A stretch of DNA of 64,000 nt from Pseudomonas sp. Bc-h (GTDB lineage Bacteria > Pseudomonadota > Gammaproteobacteria > Pseudomonadales > Pseudomonadaceae), in contig NZ_MUIN01000001.1 of NCBI RefSeq assembly GCF_002080045.1, forward strand, positions 256,930-320,929, written 5' to 3'. Shown here in pieces: positions 8,761-16,900 of the stretch. Numbering within the stretch: position 1 is the stretch's first letter; each line of letters starts with the position of its first letter. The notes beneath the pieces were generated by a model. It saw only the letters and a list, made by a program, of their open reading frames with translations. It had not been told where the DNA came from and made no database searches. Position numbers and translations under genes: made by a program.

Positions 8761-9884
8761 TGCAACTGGCCTTCGTGCTTTATAAATACTTTCCCTTCGG
8801 CGGCTTGCAGCGTGACTTCATGCGCATTGCCCTGGAGTGTCAGCAGCGTGGGCATTCGATCCGCGTCTACACCCTGATCTGGGAAGGTGACGTACCGGCG
8901 GGATTCGAAGTGCTGGTGGCGCCGGTCAAGGCGATCTTCAATCATCGCCGCAACGAAAAGCTCACCGACTGGATGAACGCCGACCTGGCCAAACGCCCGG
9001 TGGATCGCCTGATCGGCTTCAACAAGATGCCGGGCCTGGACGTGTATTACGCCGCCGACGGCTGCTATGAAGACAAAGCGCAGAACTTGCGCCACGGCCT
9101 TTACAAATACTGGGGCCGCTATCGTCACTTCGCCGACTACGAGCGCGCGGTGTTCGCCAAAGACGCCAGGACCGAAGTGCTGATGATTTCCGAAGTCCAG
9201 CAGCCGCTGTTCATCAAGCACTACGACACGCCGCTGGAACGTTTCCATTTGCTGCCCCCGGGGATATCCCAGGACCGTAGGGCGCCGGATAACGCTGCCG
9301 AGATCCGTGCCGAGTTTCGTCGTGAATTCAAACTGGGCGATGACGACCTTTTGCTGGTGCAGATCGGTTCCGGGTTCAAGACCAAGGGCGTGGACCGCAG
9401 TCTCAAGGCGCTGGCCGCACTGCCGTCGGAGCTTAGAAAACGCACTCGACTGTTTGTCATCGGCCAGGACGACCCCAAGGTCTTCCAGCTGCAAAGCACC
9501 GCGCTTGGCCTGAGCGACAACGTTACTTTCATGAAAGGGCGCAGCGACATTCCGCGTTTCCTGTTGGGGGCCGATCTATTGATTCATCCGGCCTACAACG
9601 AAAATACCGGTACTGTGCTGCTCGAAGCGCTGGTCGCGGGTTTGCCAGTGCTGGTCAGCGCGGTATGCGGCTACGCCCATTACATTGCCGAGGCCGACAG
9701 CGGTCTGGTGCTCGACGAGCCGTTCGAGCAGAGCCAGCTCAATCAGTATCTGGCGCGCATGCTCAAGGACGATGCCGCGCGCGGTTCCTGGGCTCGCAAC
9801 GGGCTGGCGTTCGCCGACACGGCTGATCTTTACAGCATGCCGCAGCACGCTGCGGATGTGATTCTGGCGGAGCACCACGGATGA
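8760..9884 (+). CDS. waaG: LPS core glycosyltransferase WaaG (GT4)
   Basis: Retaining GT4 glycosyltransferase that adds the first hexose or hexosamine of the outer core to heptose II. The 374-residue protein starts MQLAFVLYKYFPFGGLQRDF, the family's acceptor-side signature. Near residues 275-300 it has the donor-binding HPAYNENTGTVLLEALVAG stretch with the EX7E-type glutamates. The start ATG 8760 overlaps the waaC stop (TGATG). A much longer open frame reaching upstream into waaC is not used. The exact sugar transferred cannot be told from sequence; in P. aeruginosa this position is GalN. Confidence 0.96.
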   Translation: MQLAFVLYKYFPFGGLQRDFMRIALECQQRGHSIRVYTLIWEGDVPAGFEVLVAPVKAIFNHRRNEKLTDWMNADLAKRPVDRLIGFNKMPGLDVYYAADGCYEDKAQNLRHGLYKYWGRYRHFADYERAVFAKDARTEVLMISEVQQPLFIKHYDTPLERFHLLPPGISQDRRAPDNAAEIRAEFRREFKLGDDDLLLVQIGSGFKTKGVDRSLKALAALPSELRKRTRLFVIGQDDPKVFQLQSTALGLSDNVTFMKGRSDIPRFLLGADLLIHPAYNENTGTVLLEALVAGLPVLVSAVCGYAHYIAEADSGLVLDEPFEQSQLNQYLARMLKDDAARGSWARNGLAFADTADLYSMPQHAADVILAEHHG

Positions 9885-10687
9885 AACTGATCCTTGCTGA
9901 ACCCTTCAAGACCCTCTGGGCCGGACGCGATGCGTTTGAGGCTGTCGAGGCGCTGGACGGGCAGGTCTATCGCGAATTGGAAAACCGTCGCACCTTGCGC
10001 ACCGAGGTCGACGGACGTGGTTACTTCGTCAAGATCCACCGTGGCATCGGTTGGGGCGAAGTCGCCAAGAACCTGCTGACGGCCAAGCTGCCGGTGCTGG
10101 GCGCCGGGCAGGAGTGGGACGCGATCAATCGCCTTCACGAAGTCGGCGTGCCGACCATGACCGCCGTGGCCTATGGCGAGCGAGGCAGCAACCCTGCGGC
10201 GCAGCACTCGTTCATCATCACTGAAGAGCTGGCGCCGACGGAAAGCCTGGAAGACGTCAGTCTCAACTGGGTCAAAGAGCCGCCCGAGCCGCGCATGAAG
10301 CGCGCCTACATCGCTGAAGTCGCACGACTGGTCGGGATGATGCATCGCGCTGGCGTCAATCACCGCGACTGCTACATCTGCCACTTCCTGCTGCACACCG
10401 ACAAACCGGTCACGCCCGACGACTTCAGGCTTTCGGTCATCGACCTGCATCGCGCCCAGACCCGCCCGGCGATTACCATGCGCTGGCGCAACAAGGACCT
10501 GGCCGCGCTGTATTTCTCGGCGATGGATATCGGGCTGACGCGCCGCGACAAATTGCGTTTCCTCAAAGGTTATTTTCAGCAGCCGTTGCGCCAGATTCTG
10601 GCTGAAGAGTCCGCGCTGCTCAGCTGGCTGGAAGGCAAGGCCGAGAAGCTGTATCAGCGCAAACTGCGTTACGGGGATGCGCTCTGA
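9881..10687 (+). CDS. waaP: Lipopolysaccharide heptose I kinase
   Basis: Phosphorylates heptose I of the inner core, a step essential in Pseudomonas for outer-membrane integrity. The 268-residue product has the Kdo/WaaP kinase fold. The catalytic loop HRDCYICH lies at residues 161-168, with D163 as the catalytic Asp, followed by VIDLHRAQ, which holds the DFG-like metal-binding Asp. It overlaps waaG by 4 nt (ATGA) and is followed by wapP with a one-base overlap. The first member of a row of kinase-fold genes. Confidence 0.97.
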   Translation: MKLILAEPFKTLWAGRDAFEAVEALDGQVYRELENRRTLRTEVDGRGYFVKIHRGIGWGEVAKNLLTAKLPVLGAGQEWDAINRLHEVGVPTMTAVAYGERGSNPAAQHSFIITEELAPTESLEDVSLNWVKEPPEPRMKRAYIAEVARLVGMMHRAGVNHRDCYICHFLLHTDKPVTPDDFRLSVIDLHRAQTRPAITMRWRNKDLAALYFSAMDIGLTRRDKLRFLKGYFQQPLRQILAEESALLSWLEGKAEKLYQRKLRYGDAL

Positions 10688-11421
10688 TGGCGGGTTGGAA
10701 CCTTGAGCCTGAATACGCCGCCCTGGCCGACGACTTTGGCTCGCTGGATGCCGTGTTCGCCCTCAAGGGCGAGCGTCTGACCCGCGATCCTTTGTCCGAG
10801 GTGATTCGCGTCGAGCGCGGTGGCGTGAACTATTACGTCAAACGCTACGTCGCGGCTGGCAAAGGCCTGCGGCGCTATCTAGGGCGCCCTCGGGTCAAGT
10901 CCGAGTGGCAGAACCTCAAGCGTTTCGCCAAGTGGGGCATCCCGACCGCCGAAGTGGTCGCGTGGGGGCTGGAGCGCAATGGCGCTGCCTATGATCGCGG
11001 CGCCCTGATTACGCGAGAATTGCCGCGCACCGAGGATCTGTCGGAACTCGCGCGGACCAACGACTCGCGCCTGGGCGACCGTTCGTGGGTCGACAGGATC
11101 AGCCAGCAGGTCGCGCGCTATACCCGCACGATGCATGACCACCACTTCACCCATAACGATCTGAAGTGGCGCAACTTGCTGGTGGACGATCAATCGACCG
11201 TGTTCCTGATCGACTGCCCCAACGGTGCTTTCTGGGTCAGCTTCATGCTGCGCTATCGCATCACCAAGGACCTGGCGTGTCTGGACAAGGTGGCCAAATA
11301 TCACCTGTCGGCCACCCAGCGCCTGCGTTTTTATCTGCAATACCGTGGGCGCGAGCGCCTGAATGATTCAGACAGGAAGCGCATTCGTCATATCGTCAGC
11401 TTTTTCGAGGGGCGCGAATGA
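10687..11421 (+). CDS. wapP: Core LPS kinase WapP-like
   Basis: Kinase-fold protein of 244 residues matching the position and character of PAO1 WapP (PA5008), proposed to phosphorylate inner-core heptose. The catalytic loop HNDLKWRN has Asp at 158 and Asn at 163, and LIDCPNG follows as the DFG-like segment, so the active-site residues are present. The start ATG 10687 shares its A with the waaP stop. wapQ overlaps its end by 4 nt. The target hydroxyl is inferred from the PAO1 literature, not from sequence. Confidence 0.9.
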   Translation: MAGWNLEPEYAALADDFGSLDAVFALKGERLTRDPLSEVIRVERGGVNYYVKRYVAAGKGLRRYLGRPRVKSEWQNLKRFAKWGIPTAEVVAWGLERNGAAYDRGALITRELPRTEDLSELARTNDSRLGDRSWVDRISQQVARYTRTMHDHHFTHNDLKWRNLLVDDQSTVFLIDCPNGAFWVSFMLRYRITKDLACLDKVAKYHLSATQRLRFYLQYRGRERLNDSDRKRIRHIVSFFEGRE

Positions 11422-12173
11422 GTGTTTTCATTGCCGATGCCGACCGCGCCTTGCTCGAGCGCCATGGCCTGGCGGATTTCGATGCGCTGTGGGACGTCGA
11501 GCTCGATGCCGTCGATGAGCCCAACACCGGACGTGGCGGCTGGAGCAGCGTGTTCCGCCTGGAGCTGGAGGGCTCGGGTTATTACCTCAAGCGCCAGAGC
11601 AACTACCTGACGCGCACCTTGCATCACCCGCTGGGCGAGCCTTCGTTCTCCCGCGAGTTTCGCAACATCAGCCTGTATCAGAAGCTCGGCATTCCGGCGC
11701 TGCATGCGGTGTTTTATGGCGAAAAGAAAGTCGAAGGGGAGCGTCGTGCGATCCTGATGACCCGTGCGCTCGATGGCTGGACCGATCTGGACACGCTGCT
11801 GAGCGAATGGAGCGAGCTGTCCGCGACTCAACGTCTGGCGATCCTCCAGGCCTGTGGACAACTGGCGCGCACGCTGCACAAGGCAGGACAGGTACACGGT
11901 TGCTTCTACCCCAAACACATTTTTCTCAAGGCGAAGGGCGCTGGGTATCTGGCGCAACTGATCGACCTTGAGAAAACCCGCAAATCTATTTTCGGGCGGC
12001 GTGATCGGGTCAAGGATCTGGAACCGCTGCTACGACGGGCGCCGGTATGGAACGAGGCAGAAATCCGCGAAATGCTCTCGGCCTACCTGCAAGCGCCTGG
12101 CGACAGTGGGCTGGTGGATGGCTGGTGGCAACGGCTGGCGAAGCGCGGTAGTCATAAGCGCAGCAATCGGTAG
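11418..12173 (+). CDS. wapQ: Core LPS kinase-fold protein WapQ/InaA-like
   Basis: A 251-residue InaA/WaaP-type kinase fold in the position of PAO1 WapQ (PA5007). The glycine-rich region and the VKR/LKR-type lysine are visible near residues 45-58, and LIDLEKTRK near residue 184 is the DFG-like segment. In the catalytic loop, HGCFYPKH at 160-167 puts Cys162 where WaaP has Asp163. This substitution appears to be a feature of the InaA-type subgroup, so activity is uncertain. ATG 11418 overlaps wapP by 4 nt. A 256-nt gap with a repeat follows. Confidence 0.85.
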   Translation: MSVFIADADRALLERHGLADFDALWDVELDAVDEPNTGRGGWSSVFRLELEGSGYYLKRQSNYLTRTLHHPLGEPSFSREFRNISLYQKLGIPALHAVFYGEKKVEGERRAILMTRALDGWTDLDTLLSEWSELSATQRLAILQACGQLARTLHKAGQVHGCFYPKHIFLKAKGAGYLAQLIDLEKTRKSIFGRRDRVKDLEPLLRRAPVWNEAEIREMLSAYLQAPGDSGLVDGWWQRLAKRGSHKRSNR

Positions 12174-12242
12174 GATTGATTCGATCACCGTCGAGCGCGA
12201 TATCTGATCACTCACCGTTGTCGCGGCAAACACAATTTACCG

Positions 12243-12333
12243 TTGGGAGGGAGCTTGCTCGCGAGGGCGTTGGTGGAGCTAAGACAGCTTCATTGCTTAT
12301 GCCTCTGCATTCGCGAGCAAATTTCCTCCCACG
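12243..12333. repeat. Intergenic fold-back repeat, GGGAGGGAGC type (copy 2)
   Basis: The left arm TTGGGAGGGAGCTTGCTCGC (12244-12263) is matched imperfectly by an inverted arm at 12303-12333 (GCGAGCAAATTTCCTCCCAC on the plus strand). The loop is about 40 nt. Same family as 6429-6500 and 55435-55526. It occupies most of the gap between wapQ and the next kinase gene; nothing else was recognised in the gap. Confidence 0.7.
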
Positions 12334-12429
12334 GGTTATTTATTGGCTGTTGGACCAGGGATTCCTTACAGACGATTTGTCGCCTGTCAGCCCGCCGGTC
12401 TGGCGCAAGTCTGATAGAAGAGGGCGCCG

Positions 12430-13869
12430 ATGCGTTTGTCTGAACTGAAAAACGCCGGTCGTACGCCAGCGCTGCCCATGAGTATTGCGCTGGCTGATGC
12501 GGCGGGGCCGGCCGAGTTGCAGTTGCTCAGTTTGCTGCGGGTTCTGCCGGGGCAGCGTTATGTTGGCGCCGGGATCTGGCGCGGGCGTCCGGTACTTGCC
12601 AAATTGTTGGTGGGGCAAAAAGCGCCACGGCATTTTCAGCGTGAGCGCGCGGGTGTGCAATTGCTGGCCGAACAAGGCCTCACCACACCGCTGCTGTTGG
12701 CCGACGGGCTGCAGGAAGGCGAGGGCGGTTGGTTGCTGTTCGAGTTTCTCGACAACGCCGAAAGCCTGGGCGATGCCTGGAAGGCAGTCGAGAGCCTGTC
12801 ACCGCTGGCAGACGAGCAAACGGCTGTGCTGAGCGAAGCCCTCGCGGCCGTGGGCCAGATGCACGCCAAAGGCTTGTGGCAGGAAGATCTGCACCTGGAC
12901 AACCTGCTGCGCCAGGACGGTAAGCTATACCTCATCGATGGCGCCGGGATTCGTGTCGAGCAAGCTGGCAAGCCTTTGTCTCGCCAGAAAGTGCTGGAAA
13001 ACCTCGGGGTGTTTTTTGCCCAGTTACCCAAATCGCTGGAACCCTTCACCGAAGAGCTGCTGGTTTATTACCTGTTGAGCAACGGCGAGCACGGTTTGCC
13101 GGTCGAGGCGCTGCAAAAGCAGATCGACAAGGTCAGCAACTGGCGCCTGAAGGACTACCTGATCAAGGTCGGGCGTGATTGCAGCCTGTTCAGCGTAACG
13201 GATGGGCCGTTCGGTCTGCGGGCGATTCGGCGTGAAGAGGAGGCCGCAATGCTGCCTGTGCTGGCGAAGGCCGACACGCTGATCGACAGCGGTCATCTGT
13301 ACAAGACCGGCGGCGCAGCGAGCGTTGCCAAGGCTGAAGTCGCAGGACGTGAGCTGGTCATCAAGCGCTATAACATCAAGAATTTCGCCCATTGGCTCAA
13401 GCGTTTCTGGCGGCCGAGTCGCGCCTGGCATTCATGGCGCGAAGGCAACCGGTTGATGTTCCTCGGCATTGCCACGCCCAAGCCACTGGCCGTAATGGAG
13501 CAGCGTTTTTTCTGGCTGCGCCGCAAAGCGTACCTGGTCACTGAATACCTGCCGGGACCTGACATCATCGAGCGTTTTGCGCCGTACGTAGCGTCCGGGG
13601 ATGCACCTCAAAGCGAGTTGCAGGCGCTGGACACTCTGTTCGCCCAATTGCTGCGCGAGCGCATCAGCCATGGTGATCTCAAGGGGCACAACGTGTTCTG
13701 GCAGCAGGATCGCTGGGCGTTGATCGATCTTGATGCCATGTGTCAGCACACCTCGCCGGGCGCATTCGCGGCTGCTTTCGCCAAGGACCGGGCGCGCTTC
13801 ATGCGTAACTGGCCAGCGGACAGCGCGCTGCACCAATTGCTGGAGCAGCGCTTGCCCAAAGCGCCTTAG
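12430..13869 (+). CDS. Two-domain LPS kinase-like protein (PA5006 family)
   Basis: A 479-residue protein with two kinase-fold halves. The first (about 30-230) has EDLHLDN at 152-158 with Asp153 and Asn158, then LIDGAG. The second (about 270-475) has HGDLKGHN at 414-421 with Asp416 and Asn421, then LIDLD with Asp433. Both halves keep the catalytic Asp, so both could be active. It is the homologue of PAO1 PA5006 in the same core cluster; its substrate is unknown, presumably core heptose or another core sugar. The start ATG 12430 follows AGAGGG. A GC-rich inverted repeat follows, and the next gene is convergent. Confidence 0.85.
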   Translation: MRLSELKNAGRTPALPMSIALADAAGPAELQLLSLLRVLPGQRYVGAGIWRGRPVLAKLLVGQKAPRHFQRERAGVQLLAEQGLTTPLLLADGLQEGEGGWLLFEFLDNAESLGDAWKAVESLSPLADEQTAVLSEALAAVGQMHAKGLWQEDLHLDNLLRQDGKLYLIDGAGIRVEQAGKPLSRQKVLENLGVFFAQLPKSLEPFTEELLVYYLLSNGEHGLPVEALQKQIDKVSNWRLKDYLIKVGRDCSLFSVTDGPFGLRAIRREEEAAMLPVLAKADTLIDSGHLYKTGGAASVAKAEVAGRELVIKRYNIKNFAHWLKRFWRPSRAWHSWREGNRLMFLGIATPKPLAVMEQRFFWLRRKAYLVTEYLPGPDIIERFAPYVASGDAPQSELQALDTLFAQLLRERISHGDLKGHNVFWQQDRWALIDLDAMCQHTSPGAFAAAFAKDRARFMRNWPADSALHQLLEQRLPKAP

Positions 13870-13884
13870 GACAACCGGCAAGAA

Positions 13885-13906
13885 GGGCAGCCTGCCATGG
13901 CTGCCC
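13885..13906. terminator. GC-rich hairpin between convergent genes
   Basis: GGGCAGCC (13885-13892) pairs perfectly with GGCTGCCC (13899-13906) around a 6-nt loop. It lies between the ends of the convergent two-domain kinase gene and the toxin-like gene, where a bidirectional terminator would be expected. Neither strand shows a clear U-run after the stem, so it may be only a 3'-end stabilising hairpin. Confidence 0.4.
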
Positions 13907-13922
13907 CTCCAGCTCGTGGCGG

Positions 13923-16900
13923 TTACGCGACGCGGGTCAGATTGATCTCCTCCAACGCCTGAATCAGCGCGTCAATGTCTTCATAGCGTTGCATGTGCAC
14001 GCCTGCCCAGGTCGGGCGGTCCACGTAGACCTTGCCAGCGGCATTGATCCGGACCGGGGTGCGGTGCAGTTCAAGCGTCCTTGAACGATGAATGATGACG
14101 TGCTGGTTACCAGGCTCCATCTCGGTCACGAACATTCCAGCCTTCGAGAGACGTTGCTCAAGTGGCAGCGGCATCGGTGGCCTGAGCGCGACAGGGGCCT
14201 GCACGATTTCCATCTCGATCCGGAAATCCCCTTTGAGGAATTCGGTTTTGCTACTCAAGGGAAGTCGCACATGCTCGCCTGTATCCAGAGCGATGCCCCG
14301 AGAGGTCCCCGGCAGTACGTCATTCAGTCGGATGCCAATTGCGCCTTCAAGCTCTGCCAGCCCTGGAATATTGTTGGCATAGGTATTGGAATGACTGTTT
14401 CCGACCAATGCGACCCATTTGTGCTGGCCGATCACCTCCTGATGTCGGCGAATCGTGCGTGACGCGAAGAAATTCATCATCTGCTGACGAGTCGTAGAGC
14501 GAGTGTGGGGGATACCTTTGAGGTGATAGCTGGTCGCGCAGTCGATCGCGCGAATTTCAATGCCATGTCGCTGCGCCTGTATCACCAGCTTTTCGAACGT
14601 GAATATTTTGGCCGGATCCGTTTGGTGGCCCCTGTCGAGCTGCTTGAGGTCGTGCAGCAGACGTTTGCTCATCAGACCTGTCTCGAAGAAACGATCCAGA
14701 TCGGCCTGATGCAGATCAACCAGCAAATGTTCCATATAGAGGGTTTTCACGTTCTGCTCTGCGAGCAGTGGCAGGTTTTCCATGATGAATTTCTTGCTGC
14801 CGATGGAGTTGTGGAACTCGCCTATGACCATCCCGTCTGTTTGCCGATACAGTCGCTCGATGAACTCGGACACCTCGGTTTGAGGTCCGATATCGGGCAT
14901 GACCGGGCGTGGGGGACGCTCGGCAGAAATGACTTGCCGTGCATCCCTATGCAGCTTCCTGCGCAACGCGAAGAACTCGTCGCGCACGGAGTTAACCTCC
15001 GGGTCGCTGAAGAAATAGCCTTCGTCCAGCCCCCGGCGCCTGAAGTTGGCAAGGTCGTGCAAGACCTCGCGAGAGCCAGATGGCATCTCATACGCTGCAT
15101 CTGCCAGCGATTGTTGAATCGCGGTCGGCGGGGTGTCGGCGATCCATTCTTCGGGTGTCACGCGCTGCCAGCCAGACGTTTCGTCCCAGCGAAAACCATT
15201 CTCACCCGCATGCGAGGCATCGGCAGTGACTGCCCGGTGGCGGTTCATTTCCCTGAACAGTGCGTTGTCCAGTTCGGTGGGCATCGCAGCGGCCGCAGGC
15301 CTGGCCATGCCCGGGTTGGCCAGCTCGATTGTGAAATCGCATGGGGCGGCATTGTTGGTCGTGCCCGCGCGGCCAGCTCCAGGGCTGATATGTGTTGCCT
15401 GGCCCGCTGGCACATCATCGATATGTACGCTGATCGCTGCCTGTAGTTCAGCGATACCGGCAACCTCGTCATGGGTGGTCGCGAGTTTTTCGTCGAGCAG
15501 GGCGACCCAGCGGCGCGACGGATCCGCTGCGAGGTCGGCACTGATGATCTTGTGTCCGGCGAAGTTACTCATCTTCTGTGCTGCAGTGTTGTCGGCGGCG
15601 GCGACGGCCACCGGGTGAACGTTGACCGGGTAGCTGGTTGACGTGCTCAGGGGGCGAATTTCGATTCCGTGCCGATGGGCTTCCTTGATGACGTGGTAGT
15701 AATCGTATCTGTCGCTCTGGTTGTTCAGCGCACCCTCGTTGAGCGATTTCAAATGTTCCTTTATTTCCCGTGATCCTGCGCGAACGTTGCGGCCTTTCGC
15801 GCGATATTTCGCCAGTTTCTGAACGTGCTTGTCAGTGAACAGGTGCGACAGGTAAATCACCTCCACGCGCTGTTCGGCCAGCGCCGACATGTGGGTGATG
15901 AGCATGCGTTTACTGGCAACCGACTTGAGCCCCTCACTCAGCACCAGCCCGTTGCTGTGGTTGAAGGCATTTTCCAGAAAGCTGTCCACCGTAGTCGCTG
16001 CATCTATTGCAGGAAGAGATGGACGCGGCGGTATCGGCGGCTCGGCAAAAAAGGTTGCAGCGTCGCGGTAGAGCTTTGTTCTGAGCGTCGTGTAGGTTTG
16101 ACGCATCGGCGTATACAGGACTTCGAAGACTGCCTCCATGCCCATGCCTATAGGGTCCACGTTCTGGTTGGACAGAATGGCCTCCATGTGAGGCTGGACG
16201 TTCTCCGGCAACTCGTATTCGTGCAGGCCTGCATGCGCTGCTTCTCCTCCGGCTGCTTCATCTTCCAGAGGAAGGAATCGGCTCGGGCGATCTTGACCAC
16301 CACCACGCAGCCTGGACCGCTCAATGAGTTGCCATTGGCCATGCTCGTCAAGCCTGACAGGCTGGCGCCCGAAGAAAGCGAACGGGTTTTGCGGATCCAC
16401 GATGTGCCAGCAGTGAAGGCTTGGGTCGTAGTTCACTTGATAGACCAGCCGGTTCATTTCGATGTAGTACTTGCCTGGGCCGAGACTGACGCCGTTGGCG
16501 TGACCTGCGGTCATGCGTGGCAGGCCCAGCAGAGAAATATCCACGGCACGATCAGCGGCCGGTGGCGTGCTGGTTGGCGGCGACGTCTCTCCCAGCGGTT
16601 GCCAGGTTCCGTTCCGGTCCCGGGCGGCATAGTGCCCGGTGGCGCGCACATCGTTGTCGATGACTTCTGTGCCTCGGTACACCCGCGCCTGGCCATTTAA
16701 GTTGGGCTTGCCTATCAGGAACGGCTCATCGTGAAGCTTGATCGGGTACAGCTCGTTCTGGCTCGGCAGGTCCGAAGGTTTTCTGAGCGCAGCGGGCAGG
16801 GCGCCTTTTTTAGTGTCTCTGGCAAGCTTGCGAGTCATGCCGGCGAATCCTTTCAGGCCGACCGCGAAATCACCCGCTGCACCGGCGCTGTTCAGTACCG

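Noticed and set aside
14505..16700. Several plus-strand frames of about 130-310 codons within the toxin-like gene, considered as an antisense immunity gene
   Set aside because: They lack plausible start sites and family features, and are what third-position bias on the other strand would produce. No support for an immunity gene was found.
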